Source: Mesorhizobium sp. M00.F.Ca.ET.216.01.1.1
GTDB lineage: Bacteria > Pseudomonadota > Alphaproteobacteria > Rhizobiales > Rhizobiaceae
Assembly: GCF_004010325.2 (NCBI RefSeq)
Contig: NZ_SADR02000006.1
Location: 124,001 to 188,000 of the forward strand
Reading direction: 5' to 3'
DNA length: 64,000 nucleotides
Numbering within the stretch: position 1 is the first letter of the stretch; every line of letters begins with the position of its first letter. The notes below the pieces were generated by a model, which saw only the letters and a list, made by a program, of their open reading frames with translations, was not told the origin of the DNA and did not search any database. Below are positions 1 through 12,700 of this stretch, piece by piece. Position numbers and translations under genes: made by a program.

Positions 1-706
1 TGGCCGTGGTCATGATCACGTCGGGCGCGCTGTTGCGCAGGTCGACCAGCCCGTCGCCGTCGCCGTCGACGCCGCGGGCGAGATAGTCGGAAGGCAGGAT
101 CTGCGTCTGGCCGATCTCGCCGGCCCAGGCGCCCTTGACGTCGGCCGGCACGACACCGCGGTCGATCAGCGTCAGCAGCGGCACGATCTGCGGCCGGAAG
201 AGCTGCGGCCGGCGGCAGTCATGCGAGAGGGTGACCAGTGCATTCAACGTATGGAAGTCGCCCTGCACGGCGCCGAAATCTGTCTCCAGCGCCCAGAAGG
301 CAGCGATGACAGCCGGTTGGACGCCGAATTCCCGTTCGGCGTTGGCAAAGACGTCGGCGTATTTGTTCAGATTGGCCGCACCCTGCTTCAGACGGTAGGC
401 CGAGATCATGCGGTTCGAGAATTGGATGAAGGTCTGGGAAAAGACACTTTGGGCGCGGTCGCGCGCGAGGACCTTGTCGTCGATGCCGGAGGCCGAGAGC
501 GCCTCGTGGCCGACAGCGCCGACACCGGCGGCGGTTGCCTCCGCGGAGACGCCCTGCTTCCACGCGTTGAAATCGCCGCCGCATTGCTGCGCCGCCGCCG
601 GTAGGGCGGTGGTGATCAAGCACAGCGCCGGGAGGATTTTGCAACACAGCCGCCCGATCGGCTGTTTCCGGCTCGGGTATTCCAGTGGTTGCAAATGCGT
701 GCCCAT
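1..706 (-). CDS. Lytic murein transglycosylase, MltB-like (partial, C-terminus beyond the window)
   Basis: The frame stays open from an ATG at 706 to the left edge, giving 235 residues. It would cleave the MurNAc-GlcNAc bond of peptidoglycan in the periplasm. The residues FWALETDFG place the catalytic Glu at about 141, as in the SLT_2/MltB fold. Later GEIGQTQILPSDYL and the DGDGDG...DLRNSAPD stretch are typical of rhizobial members. A hydrophobic signal-like segment ending ALPAAAQQ lies at about residues 25-39, which suggests export. The start is uncertain because a charged stretch precedes the signal. The usual family length is near 400 residues, so about 40% is missing here. Confidence 0.85.
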   Translation of the reverse strand, partial: MGTHLQPLEYPSRKQPIGRLCCKILPALCLITTALPAAAQQCGGDFNAWKQGVSAEATAAGVGAVGHEALSASGIDDKVLARDRAQSVFSQTFIQFSNRMISAYRLKQGAANLNKYADVFANAEREFGVQPAVIAAFWALETDFGAVQGDFHTLNALVTLSHDCRRPQLFRPQIVPLLTLIDRGVVPADVKGAWAGEIGQTQILPSDYLARGVDGDGDGLVDLRNSAPDVIMTTA

Positions 707-738
707 GGCATGTCGAAAAGCAGGCGGCAGGCCTGGTG

Positions 739-1536
739 TCAACGGGTGTTCTGCCGCAGCCACTTGTTCCAGGCAGCTTCCGTGCCGTTGAAGACGTTGA
801 TATCGCTTTTGCCTGTCATGCCAGGCACAATGCCGGTTCCGGTGTACTGCCAGAAGACGAAGGGGTGGCTGCCGTATTTCTGACGCGGATGGCCGGCGAC
901 GGAGCGCAGCCAGTAAGAGTAACCGCGGAAGGTCGACAGATTGTTGTCGTCGAAGAAGTCGAGCGAGGTGTAGATGATCGGCTTCTTGCCGTAGTGCTTC
1001 TCGACCATCTCGAGGAAAATGCTCATCTCGCTACGCACCGTCGCGGGGTCCGGGCGCAGCCTGCAGGTCGGCGAGTTCGGGTTCCATTCCATGTCGAGGA
1101 TCGGCGGCATCGCCGCACGGTCTTTAGGCACATTTTGAATGAACCAGCGCGCCTGCGTGGCGGCAGGGGTGCAAAAATAATAGAAGTGATAGGCGGCGCG
1201 CGGAAGCCCGACGGCTTTGGTGCGGCTCCAGTGCTCGTTGAAATAGTCGTCGAAACGGTCACCGCCTTCAGTTGCCTTGATGAAGGCGAAGGAAATGCCG
1301 CTCGCCTTGGCCGCCGGCCAATCGACCGACGTCTGGTATTTGGAGACGTCGGTGCCGTGAATGGCATAGCTCCACGGCGCGCCGCTGTCCCACTCATGCG
1401 GCTTGGAGTCGTCGAAACGGGGTGCGCGCAGCGCAACCGTCGGACTGCTGGATAACGGCAGCACCGGTGCAAGATCCTCGACGGTCGAGCACGCACCCAG
1501 CAGCGTCAGCGTGATGAGGGCCGCGAAACGGCGCAT
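739..1536 (-). CDS. GH25 lysozyme-like lipoprotein
   Basis: 265 residues. A signal peptide with lipobox LGAC (Cys16) predicts a lipoprotein. The GH25 muramidase barrel runs from about residue 58: GTDVSKYQ with Asp63, FIKATEGG at 86-92, and PILDMEW with Asp148 and Glu150, the acidic pair expected at the active site. The start at 1536 is chosen because AGGAG lies just upstream and the lipobox follows; a longer frame to 1707 has no signal-like character. It lies 32 bp from the MltB-like gene on the same strand, so the two may form a cell-wall-hydrolysing pair. Its role in the cell (turnover or lysis) cannot be told from sequence. Confidence 0.85.
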   Translation of the reverse strand: MRRFAALITLTLLGACSTVEDLAPVLPLSSSPTVALRAPRFDDSKPHEWDSGAPWSYAIHGTDVSKYQTSVDWPAAKASGISFAFIKATEGGDRFDDYFNEHWSRTKAVGLPRAAYHFYYFCTPAATQARWFIQNVPKDRAAMPPILDMEWNPNSPTCRLRPDPATVRSEMSIFLEMVEKHYGKKPIIYTSLDFFDDNNLSTFRGYSYWLRSVAGHPRQKYGSHPFVFWQYTGTGIVPGMTGKSDINVFNGTEAAWNKWLRQNTR

Positions 1537-1852
1537 CGCTACTCCTGAACCGGTTTCAGCCGGCCGCTGATGGGTCGTTTCTGCAGGTGCCCCTCGACCA
1601 AGCGCGTCGCATTTGCGACCCGCTCGGATCTTTGTTTTGTGCATGTCGTCGTTCCAAAACCGCTGTGCATTTTGGGCGACATGCATCAGGCCCCGCCGGA
1701 CGCTCACCCCATAGGATCGCCCGGCCTCTCCAGTGATCGCCGATCATGGTTGATATTCGGTTGACGGCGCTCGACAAGAGCCGAGATTTTGCCGAAGCAA
1801 TGACGGCAAATCGATGGCATAAATCGGGCGCGAACCTTAGGGGGGCGGGAAA

Positions 1853-3232
1853 ATGCGGATCATTCTGAGGAGCGTCAAATGGCTGCTGGGGCTGGTCGTG
1901 TTGGCTGTTGCCGCGCTCGCCGCCTGGCTCTATGTCGCGCCGCCGGAACTGATCCGCGTCGGCTCCGGCTATTCGGCCAAGATTATCTGCTCGAACGTCT
2001 TCCTTGCCGGACGGGATGCCAATGAGGTGTTAGCCGTCGATGTGCAGGCGCCGGGCCATCCGTTGCTGAGGCTGATGAAGGTATCGGTCGACAAGGAGAA
2101 GGGGACGGTTTCGGCCGGTCTGTTCGGGGTGCTCGGCAAAAGCGTCGCGGTTGTTCGCGACGGGCTTGGCTGTACGTCGGTTCCGGACGGCAATACCGTC
2201 GCCGCCAAAGCACTCGTGGCAGCGGCACTGCCCCCGGCTCCACCGCTCGACGCGCTCTGGCCGGAGGGCGACAAGGTCGATGCCTCGCAGAATCCCGAGA
2301 TCGCGAAAGTCCTCGATGATCCGGCGTGGACCGGCACAGGCATGCGGGCCGTTGTGGTGGTCAAGAACGGCCGTATCGTCGCCGAGCGCTATAGCGACGG
2401 CTTTTCCGAAATGACGCCGTTGCTCGGCTGGTCGATGACCAAGACGGTGAACGCCGCGATCATCGGCACGCTGGTGAAGGACGGCAAGATGGCGATGACG
2501 AACCAGGGCTTGTTCGGCCCGTGGAAAGCGGACGGCCGGGCGGCGATCAGCCTTGCCGACATGATGGCGATGTCGAGCGGGCTGGAGTTCAACGAGGACT
2601 ATGGCGATGTCGCCGATGTGACACGGATGCTCTACCTCGAACCCGATATGGCAGGCTTTGCCGAATCGAAGCCGCTGACCGGGGACGTTGGCAAGGTGTT
2701 TTCCTATTCGAGCGGCACGGCGGTGATGCTGTCGCGTCTCTGGCAGGACGCGATCGGCGACAAGGACAAGGCGCTGGCGTGGCCGAGGACAGCGCTGTTC
2801 GACCCGCTCGGCATGCAGAGCGCCGTGCTCGAAACCGACGAGCAGGGCACCTATGTCGGCTCGTCCTATCTCTATGCCACGGCGCGCGACTGGGCCCGCT
2901 TCGGCCAGTTCCTGCTGCAGGGCGGTGTCTGGAACGGCAAGGAGATCCTGCCGGCCGGCTTCGTCGACTGGATGCGGAGCCAAGCGCCGGCGTCGAAGGT
3001 CTACGGCAAGGGCCAGTTGTGGATCGAGGGACCTGGCGACGAGGAGAGCCCTGGCGCCGGCGTCGCAGCCGGCCTGCCCAAGGACATCTACTGGATGGAG
3101 GGGCATGACGGGCAGACGGTCGCCATCGTTCCCTCGGAGCAGTTGGTGGTGGTGCGCCTGGGGCTGACACCGGCCAAGCTCGGCTATCGGCCGCAGACGA
3201 TGGTGGCGGCGTTGGTGAAGGCGCTGCACTAG
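1853..3232 (+). CDS. Serine hydrolase of the beta-lactamase/DD-peptidase fold
   Basis: 459 residues with an N-terminal membrane anchor or signal (residues 8-28). The nucleophile motif is SMTK (Ser194-Lys197). The second motif reads YSS at 285-287 where the family more often has YxN, and a GHDGQ loop at 417-421 sits where KTG-like residues occur. This resembles 6-aminohexanoate-dimer hydrolase and EstB-type class C hydrolases rather than a true resistance beta-lactamase. The substrate is unknown. A GGGGCGGG stretch upstream of the ATG may act as ribosome binding site. The gene is convergent with btaB, 2 bp away. Confidence 0.85.
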   Translation: MRIILRSVKWLLGLVVLAVAALAAWLYVAPPELIRVGSGYSAKIICSNVFLAGRDANEVLAVDVQAPGHPLLRLMKVSVDKEKGTVSAGLFGVLGKSVAVVRDGLGCTSVPDGNTVAAKALVAAALPPAPPLDALWPEGDKVDASQNPEIAKVLDDPAWTGTGMRAVVVVKNGRIVAERYSDGFSEMTPLLGWSMTKTVNAAIIGTLVKDGKMAMTNQGLFGPWKADGRAAISLADMMAMSSGLEFNEDYGDVADVTRMLYLEPDMAGFAESKPLTGDVGKVFSYSSGTAVMLSRLWQDAIGDKDKALAWPRTALFDPLGMQSAVLETDEQGTYVGSSYLYATARDWARFGQFLLQGGVWNGKEILPAGFVDWMRSQAPASKVYGKGQLWIEGPGDEESPGAGVAAGLPKDIYWMEGHDGQTVAIVPSEQLVVVRLGLTPAKLGYRPQTMVAALVKALH

Positions 3233-3234
3233 GA

Positions 3235-3900
3235 CTATCTGCGGCGCTCTGCGATAGCGAGCCACGCATAGCCGCGATAAAGCGTTTGGAAACGGAGACT
3301 TGCGCCGGTTCTTGCAGATTCCGATTCCAGGACCGCGCGCAGGGTTTCACGTGGTTCGACATGGAATTTTCTCAGCCAGCCGCGCAGCAATGCCCTGAAC
3401 CAGCGCGGCAGGCCTTGCTGCTGGCCGAAATCGACGATATGCAGCGAGCCGTCCGGCGAAAGGGCGGCGAGTGCCGCGGACACCGTCTTCTCCCAGCCGG
3501 GGATCATCGACAGCGAATACGACACGAATATGTGGTCGAAACTCCCGACAGCGAACAGTGCCTTCGGATCGAAATCGGTAGCGTCACCACGCGCCAGCAT
3601 GACGCGGTTGGACAGGCCTTCGCGGGCGATGGCAGCAGTGGCCGTGTCCAGCATCTCGGCCGAAATATCGAGGCCGAAGAAGCGCGCGTCGCGGTAGCGG
3701 CGGGCAGCGAGGATGATGTTGCGGCCAGTGCCGCAGCCGAGTTCGAGCACCGTGCCGCCGGCCGGCACATCCAGCCCGGCTATCAGCCGGTCGCGGCCGA
3801 GCAAGTAGTATTTGCGGGTCAGGTCGTAGATATGGCGCTGCCAGCGGTAAACGCCATCCATCAGCTCGGCATGGCTGGCCGGCAGCTCGGTCGCGCTCAT
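3235..3900 (-). CDS. btaB: BtaB, S-adenosylmethionine-dependent N-methyltransferase for DGTS betaine lipid
   Basis: 221 residues. The SAM-binding glycine motif LELGCGTGR lies at 52-60, followed by FFGLDIS at 74-80. In rhizobia and Rhodobacter BtaB methylates diacylglyceryl-homoserine three times to give DGTS, a phosphorus-free membrane lipid. The start ATG at 3900 overlaps the stop of btaA (ATGA), so the two are translationally coupled. Identification rests on the methyltransferase fold plus its partner gene. Expression probably follows the PHO box upstream of btaA. Confidence 0.9.
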   Translation of the reverse strand: MSATELPASHAELMDGVYRWQRHIYDLTRKYYLLGRDRLIAGLDVPAGGTVLELGCGTGRNIILAARRYRDARFFGLDISAEMLDTATAAIAREGLSNRVMLARGDATDFDPKALFAVGSFDHIFVSYSLSMIPGWEKTVSAALAALSPDGSLHIVDFGQQQGLPRWFRALLRGWLRKFHVEPRETLRAVLESESARTGASLRFQTLYRGYAWLAIAERRR

Positions 3901-5144
3901 GCGCTGTGCTTCACATAGAGGTGGAAGCCGCCATAGATGGCCGAGCGGTCGCGGGCCGAGAATTCGCGCGAGGCCACGTCCTGATAGCTCCACTGATCGA
4001 GCAGCGAATTCGAGACCCGGCCGGGCAACAGGCTGGGTTCGGCAGCGGTGCGGAAGATGACACGGGCGCCGGCGGCCGCGGTGCGGGTGATCTCGGCCCA
4101 CAGCGCATTGAGCTGGTCATCGGTCATCCAGTCCTGTGCGTCGAGCAGGACGAAACGGTCGACCGAGCCGGCGTCCTTGCCGGCAAGGAACTCGATCAGA
4201 TTAGCGTGGTGGATGGCAACGCGATCGATATTGTTGCGGATCGCCTTGTAGTTGCGCTTTTCGAGGTAGGCGGGAAGGGCGGCTTCGCCGGGATTGGGAT
4301 AGCGGCGGGCGAAGGCCTGCCAGGCGAAATAGTTGGTCTTCAGCGGAAAATCGCAGGCGAGCTTTTCCAGCCGGGCTTTCAGCACGCTGGCCATGCTACC
4401 GTCACCTGACGTGATCAGCGAATCGTACTGGGCCGGCGGGATACCGAGGCCGAACAGCGAGGCCTTTCGCGACGTCGCCCATTTCAGCAGCGGTTTTTCG
4501 AACACCGGCGCCAGTTCCTCGTCGAAGAAGCGGCGCTGGTCGGCGATGCTTTTGGCTTTCATGATGCCGGCCGGATCGACGCCGAAGAATTTGGCGGTGC
4601 GGTGGCCCATGGCGATGAACAGGCCGAGCAGGCCGGTCTGGTAGAAATTGCGGTCAAAGACGGCAATGCGGCGGCGGCCGCGCCAGTTGCGCCTCTCCCA
4701 GTAGTGACGGCTGACCGGATCGAGATGCGGCGCGATGAAGCGGTCGTAGGCTTGCGAATTGTGCTGGGTCTCGGTCGCGCCGAAGAAGCGGAACAGGTCG
4801 CCCTGCGACGGCAGGTGGCGCACCGCTTCGAGCTTCATGCGGTTCAATGCGATGTGGGCGGCGTTGAGATCGACGGCGTCGATTCGTTCCGGCGAGCGGG
4901 TGAGATAGGCGAGGATGTTGCAGCCGCCGGAGGCGATGGTGACGACGCGGTGGCCCTGGCCAAGCTGCATCGCCTCCATGTCGATATCGGGATCCTCCCA
5001 GATCTGCGGATAGACGAGGCCGGAAAACAGGAAGGCGAAGAGCCGCTCGGAGAGGCCGGCCTTCGACAGCGGGCGGTTCTGGTAGACGGCTTTTCCAACT
5101 TCCTTGCCGCGACGAAAGACCAGTTCTCCGGAAACGTCCGTCAT
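3897..5144 (-). CDS. btaA: BtaA, S-adenosylmethionine:diacylglycerol 3-amino-3-carboxypropyltransferase
   Basis: 415 residues, matching the usual length of bacterial BtaA (DUF3419). It transfers the 3-amino-3-carboxypropyl group of SAM to diacylglycerol, the first step to DGTS. Visible marks are YPQIWEDP at 45-52, the SAM loop IASGGCN at 70-76 and VDLN at 91-94. The start MTDVSGEL is preferred because the 34-residue upstream extension crosses the PHO box region. It is the first gene of a btaAB operon and overlaps btaB by ATGA. Phosphate-starvation control is expected. Confidence 0.93.
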   Translation of the reverse strand: MTDVSGELVFRRGKEVGKAVYQNRPLSKAGLSERLFAFLFSGLVYPQIWEDPDIDMEAMQLGQGHRVVTIASGGCNILAYLTRSPERIDAVDLNAAHIALNRMKLEAVRHLPSQGDLFRFFGATETQHNSQAYDRFIAPHLDPVSRHYWERRNWRGRRRIAVFDRNFYQTGLLGLFIAMGHRTAKFFGVDPAGIMKAKSIADQRRFFDEELAPVFEKPLLKWATSRKASLFGLGIPPAQYDSLITSGDGSMASVLKARLEKLACDFPLKTNYFAWQAFARRYPNPGEAALPAYLEKRNYKAIRNNIDRVAIHHANLIEFLAGKDAGSVDRFVLLDAQDWMTDDQLNALWAEITRTAAAGARVIFRTAAEPSLLPGRVSNSLLDQWSYQDVASREFSARDRSAIYGGFHLYVKHSA

Positions 5145-5193
5145 GGCAAGGTGATTCCCCGTTTGCTTTGGCGCAAGCGGGTAGCGCAGGGTC

Positions 5194-5211
5194 ATGACAG
5201 GCGGGTGACAG
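5194..5211 (-). promoter_or_regulatory. PHO box upstream of btaA
   Basis: On the minus strand this reads CTGTCAC-CCGC-CTGTCAT, two 7-bp half sites separated by 4 bp. The PhoB consensus is CTGTCAT-N4-CTGTCAT, so 13 of 14 half-site bases match. It ends 50 bp before the btaA start codon. Known PhoB control of betaine-lipid synthesis in Sinorhizobium supports the call. Confidence 0.85.
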
Positions 5212-5226
5212 CCTGTTGATGCCAGC

Positions 5227-9042
<3,816 letters not shown>

Positions 9043-9223
9043 GGCAGCATGTTTCCCGGCATTGTCACTGGTTTGACCTGTTAGTTTGCCGTGGCTTGGT
9101 GGGCAACGGCTAAGCGGATGATGTTACACGCGGAAATGCAACGTTACGAAACTCATAACCACGTGATGCATTTTCTGTTCAACCGCCCGCCGGCAACGAG
9201 GGCGTTATTAGAGGAGAGATGCC

Positions 9224-9418
9224 ATGAAGAAACTCATTCTTGCGTCAGTTTCGGCGCTTGCCCTGCTCGGCGTAGCGGCTTGCAGCGAGAGCGGAACCGA
9301 CAATACCACCACGCAGAGCACCAATCCGCCTCCGGCCGAACAGCCGATGCAGCCGGCTCCTGATGCCTCGAAACCTGCCGAGCCGGCAAAGCCTGCGCCT
9401 ACTGCTCCCGCGCAGTAG
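9224..9418 (+). CDS. Small Pro/Ala-rich lipoprotein
   Basis: 64 residues. A typical lipoprotein signal ends in GVAAC (Cys20), and the rest is a Pro-, Ala-, Gln- and Thr-rich tail with no fold. GAGGAGAG lies 5-12 bases before the ATG. A strong Rho-independent terminator follows, so this is a monocistronic gene. Similar short lipoproteins are common in Rhizobiales; function is unknown. Confidence 0.8.
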   Translation: MKKLILASVSALALLGVAACSESGTDNTTTQSTNPPPAEQPMQPAPDASKPAEPAKPAPTAPAQ

Positions 9419-9436
9419 TTGATGTGAAGAGTCAAG

Positions 9437-9463
9437 AAGGCCGGCCTCGTGCCGGCCTTTTTT
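9437..9463 (+). terminator. Rho-independent terminator of the small lipoprotein gene
   Basis: The stem AAGGCCGGC (9437-9445) pairs perfectly with GCCGGCCTT (9451-9459) around a 5-nt loop and runs into a six-T tract. Confidence 0.9.
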
Positions 9464-9633
9464 GTATCATAATACCCATGACTTGCGGCCGGCTGCGACG
9501 TCGGTTGCCGTCTGCGGTCTCCTAGCCGAGGGTTGGCGGCGGCATCGAGCGTCGTGGCAAATCGGTTGGACCCAGGCCCTGCGGCATTGTCTTCGCTTGA
9601 TAGCGGTGGCCGGTTCGCACTAAGAAGCGAGCC

Positions 9634-10353
9634 ATGTCGATTTGGGACAGCCTCGGCGACTTCATCGCGCGTGTTTCGTCTTCAGCGTCGTCGGGCGTCT
9701 CCGATGTCGTCGAAGCCGTGCGGACCGTTTTCTCCGGCGACGCCGATTTGCGTCGTCGTGTCGCCTTCTCGGTGGCGATGATCGCGCTGTCGGCCAAGAT
9801 GGCCAAGGCCGACGGCATCGTCACGCAGGATGAGGTGCGCGCCTTCCAGGAAATATTCGAGGTGCCCAGGGAGCAGACACGCAATGTCGCGCGGCTCTAC
9901 GACCTGGCCAAACGCGACATTGCCGGGTTCGAGACCTATGCCGAGCGCATGGCGCAGCTGTGCGGCTCGGGGCATTCGAACTGTGCGATGCTTGAAGACA
10001 TACTCGACGGCCTGTTCCACATCGCTAAGGCTGACGGGCTGATCCATGAGCGCGAGGGCCACTTCCTGCATCGCATCGCCGAGATCTTCCGGATCGAGGA
10101 GACGCACTACCAGAGCATACTGGCGCGGCACGTCAATCTCGGCGCAGCCGATCCCTATGTCGTGCTCGGCATCGAGCGAGGAAAGCCGTTCGAGGAGGTC
10201 AGGAAACGTTATCGCAAGCTGGTGTCCGACAATCATCCGGATCGGCTGATCGCACGCGGCGTGCCGCAGGAATTCATCAAGATCGCGACGACCAGGCTCG
10301 CGGCGATCAACGCGGCCTATGCGATGATCGAGCGAGGCCTGCGGCACGCATGA
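9634..10353 (+). CDS. DjlA-like protein: TerB-like helical domain plus C-terminal J domain
   Basis: 239 residues. A TerB/tellurite-resistance-like helical domain covers about 40-155 (AKADGIVTQDE and AKADGLIHERE are its two repeated acidic turns). A J domain covers about 172-236, with DPYVVLGI and the HPD tripeptide at 201-203 that stimulates Hsp70 ATPase. Unlike E. coli DjlA there is no N-terminal membrane segment. It overlaps the amidase gene downstream by ATGA, so the two are co-translated; a shared envelope-stress role is only inference. Confidence 0.88.
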   Translation: MSIWDSLGDFIARVSSSASSGVSDVVEAVRTVFSGDADLRRRVAFSVAMIALSAKMAKADGIVTQDEVRAFQEIFEVPREQTRNVARLYDLAKRDIAGFETYAERMAQLCGSGHSNCAMLEDILDGLFHIAKADGLIHEREGHFLHRIAEIFRIEETHYQSILARHVNLGAADPYVVLGIERGKPFEEVRKRYRKLVSDNHPDRLIARGVPQEFIKIATTRLAAINAAYAMIERGLRHA

Positions 10354-11117
10354 GCGGCTTTCTGCCCGACGAGCCGAACGCCGAGGTAAGGGTATCGCCG
10401 AATTTCAGCCCGCGGCGCGGGACGCTCAGGCCGGACATGATCGTGCTGCATTATACCGGGATGGCGACAGGCGCCGGCGCCGAAGCGTGGCTGTGCGACC
10501 CGGCGAGTGAGGTCTCGTCGCATTACTGCGTCCACGAGGATGGCCGCATCGTCCAGATGGTGCGCGAAAGCGACCGTGCCTGGCATGCGGGCCAGAGCTC
10601 GTGGTTCGGGCGCACCGATATCAACTCCTGTTCAGTCGGCATCGAGATCGTCAATCCCGGGCATTCGCTGGGCTACAGAAACTTTCCGATACAGCAAATC
10701 GGTGCTGTGGCCGGCCTGTGCGCGGGAATAATCGCGCGCCATTCCATTCCGGCCCAGCGGGTGCTTGCCCATTCCGACGTGGCTCCCGGACGCAAGATCG
10801 ATCCGGGCGAGAAATTTCCCTGGAAAGCCCTGTTCGCGGTCGGTGTCGGCCATCTCGTCCCGGCGGCGCCGGTCAGGCGCGGAGCGGTGCTGAAGGCCGG
10901 CGATACAGGGGCCGAGGTCGAGGCGCTGCAGTCGATGCTGGCGCTCTACGGCTACGGCGTGGAGATAACTGGTATTTACGACCGGCAGACCGAAATCGTG
11001 GTCGAAGCGTTCCAGCGGCATTTCCGGCAAAGCCTCGTCGATGGCGTGGCCGACGGCTCGACAGTCCGTACCCTGCAAAGGCTGCTCGCTTCCGCCAGGG
11101 CAGTTTTTCCCAAATAG
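10350..11117 (+). CDS. AmpD-like N-acetylmuramoyl-L-alanine amidase with peptidoglycan-binding domain
   Basis: 255 residues. The amidase_2 domain (about 20-160) has the zinc ligands His34 (VLHYTG), His141 (AHSDVAPGRKIDPG) and Asp151, with Glu99 in VGIEIVN. A PG_binding_1 domain follows at about 180-247 (LKAGDTGAEVEALQ). No signal peptide is seen, which fits cytosolic recycling of anhydro-muropeptides as in AmpD or AmiD, although the PG-binding domain would suit contact with intact wall. It is translationally coupled to the upstream DjlA-like gene. Confidence 0.88.
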   Translation: MSGFLPDEPNAEVRVSPNFSPRRGTLRPDMIVLHYTGMATGAGAEAWLCDPASEVSSHYCVHEDGRIVQMVRESDRAWHAGQSSWFGRTDINSCSVGIEIVNPGHSLGYRNFPIQQIGAVAGLCAGIIARHSIPAQRVLAHSDVAPGRKIDPGEKFPWKALFAVGVGHLVPAAPVRRGAVLKAGDTGAEVEALQSMLALYGYGVEITGIYDRQTEIVVEAFQRHFRQSLVDGVADGSTVRTLQRLLASARAVFPK

Positions 11118-11145
11118 TCTTTTCCCAGCCGTTAAATTACAATCT

Positions 11146-11201
11146 GTCACTCAAAGTGACTTGCCTCGCCTTCTTTGACGCTAAATCGACCGTCAAAGGC
11201 G
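11146..11201 (+). other. Two inverted repeats between the amidase and SLT transglycosylase genes
   Basis: GTCACT (11146-11151) pairs with AGTGAC (11155-11160) around CAA. A second stem pairs CGCC/TTTGACG (11167-11180, TTC bulge) with CGTCAAA/GGCG (11191-11201). Neither has a clear U tract, so they may be weak terminators or protein-binding sites. Confidence 0.4.
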
Positions 11202-11300
11202 ATCCGTGCAAGTTGTCGGGCCTCTAGTCCAAGATGTTCCGACGTTGATTGAGCGTAGCTGCGTGAAGTTCTTCGCGCGGTTCAGACAGAACAGGATCAC

Positions 11301-12011
11301 ATGCAGAAATTGACCATTGTAACGGCAGCTATTGCTGCCGGCGTAATGACTTTTGCCATCGGCGCGGCGAATGGCGCGCCCCTGAGCCAGAGAGCAGACC
11401 AAGGATGTATGACGCCATCCGTTAAAACCGCTACGCCGAAAGCGAGCCTCAATTCAAAAGCCAAAGGGGCCGTCACCGCGAAAGTGGAAAAAGCCGCTGT
11501 GGTGAAAGCGAGAAAGTCAACGGTCAAACGGCCCACGAAGCGCAACAGGAAGACCGTCGACCCGACGACAACGGCGTCGGTCGGCGCGAGGAACGCAGCG
11601 GCGTCGACGTCAGCTGCGGCCGGCGGCGGTGAGTATTCGGCGATCATCGCGCGTTATGCCGCCAGCTACGGCGTGCCGGTGTCGCTTGCCAACGCCGTCA
11701 TCAGGATCGAAAGCAACTACCGGCCGAACCTGGTCGGCGGCGCCGGCGAGATCGGCCTGATGCAGATCAAGCCGGCGACAGCGCGGATGATGGGCTATAG
11801 CGGCTCGGTCGAGGGGTTGTTCAATCCCGACACCAACATCAAATATGGCATGAAATACCTCGCCATGGCGCAAGGTCTCGGTGGTGGCACGACCTGTGGC
11901 ACGATCCTGAAATACAATGCCGGCCATGCCGCCACACGGATGAACCCGATATCCGCGGCTTACTGCAGCAAGGTCAAGGTACAGATGGCTGCCCTTGGCA
12001 CATCGACGTAA
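11301..12011 (+). CDS. Lytic transglycosylase with SLT domain
   Basis: 236 residues. A signal peptide (about 1-26) is followed by a Lys/Ala/Thr-rich linker (38-108) that could lie across the wall. The SLT (GH23) domain has catalytic Glu137 in RIESNY, GLMQI at 152-156 and YNAGH at 205-209. It cuts glycan strands to 1,6-anhydroMurNAc ends. Rhizobial homologues of this layout are found singly near cell-wall genes; no partner is coupled here. Confidence 0.88.
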   Translation: MQKLTIVTAAIAAGVMTFAIGAANGAPLSQRADQGCMTPSVKTATPKASLNSKAKGAVTAKVEKAAVVKARKSTVKRPTKRNRKTVDPTTTASVGARNAAASTSAAAGGGEYSAIIARYAASYGVPVSLANAVIRIESNYRPNLVGGAGEIGLMQIKPATARMMGYSGSVEGLFNPDTNIKYGMKYLAMAQGLGGGTTCGTILKYNAGHAATRMNPISAAYCSKVKVQMAALGTST

Positions 12012-12073
12012 CAAGCGGGTCATAACCAGCTTTTTCGTTTGCGTTTTCGAGCGTGAACCCCTTTATACGCCTT

Positions 12074-12469
12074 GCCAGCTGGCCGGGCGGCCGCACCCGC
12101 GAAGCCGAAAGGCTGCGGGTGAGGAAAGTCCGGGCTCCATGGAGACACGGTGCCGGTTAATGGCCGGCGGGGGCGACCCCAGGGAAAGTGCCACAGAAAG
12201 CAAACCGCCATGGTCTACCGTGGCAAGGGTGAAAGGGTGGGGTAAGAGCCCACCGCGCGACTGGCAACAGGAGCGGCACGGTAAACCCCACCGGGAGCAA
12301 GACCGAATAGGGACGGTGCGAGGGGAAACCCTCGGGGGCTGTTTCCGGCCCACCGTCCGGGTAGGTTGCGTGAGGCGCATGGCGACATGCGCCCAAGATG
12401 AATGGCCGCCACGTTCTCGCTCCGCAAGGAGCGAGGGCCATACAGAACCCGGCTTACAGGCCAGCTGGC
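12074..12469 (+). ncRNA. rnpB: RNase P RNA, bacterial class A
   Basis: About 396 nt. The 5' end GCCAGCTGGCC pairs with GGCCAGCTGGC at the 3' end to form helix P1. The universally conserved core GAGGAAAGTCCGGGCTCC is at 12120-12137, and the 3' core ACAGAACCCGGCTTACAGG is at 12442-12460. It is the catalytic subunit that matures tRNA 5' ends. A possible -10 element TATACG lies at 12064-12069, just before the RNA. No RNase P protein gene is nearby. Confidence 0.97.
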
Positions 12470-12517
12470 AATTTCTCCACGATCCCGTGACGAATTCCTT
12501 TGATATCAGCAGGTTGC

Positions 12518-12560
12518 GTCTTCAGGCGCACCTGCTGTTTCAGGTGCGCCGCGCGAAGAC
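12518..12560 (+). terminator. Strong hairpin downstream of rnpB, possible terminator
   Basis: GGCGCACCTG (12525-12534) pairs perfectly with CAGGTGCGCC (12541-12550) around CTGTTT, and outer GTCTTC/GAAGAC extends it. There is no T tract, so intrinsic termination is uncertain. It lies 49 nt after the mature rnpB end and before a convergent gene. Confidence 0.5.
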
Positions 12561-12700
12561 ATAGCGCCCGGCATTCGTCACCTGATCGTCGGCGAATATT
12601 CAGCCTCTATCGTGTTAGCGAAGATTCGATCGAAATCATCCGCGTGCTGCATGGCCGGCGCAAGATCGAAGCTGACGATCTCAAGTCATGATCGGTCCAT

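Noticed and set aside
2030..3265. 411-codon minus-strand frame over the beta-lactamase-like gene
   Set aside because: Rich in His and Arg, no motifs; a shadow of the real + strand gene.
9110..9223. General-stress (EcfG) promoter before the small lipoprotein
   Set aside because: No GGAAC with a CGTT at 16-17 bp was found.
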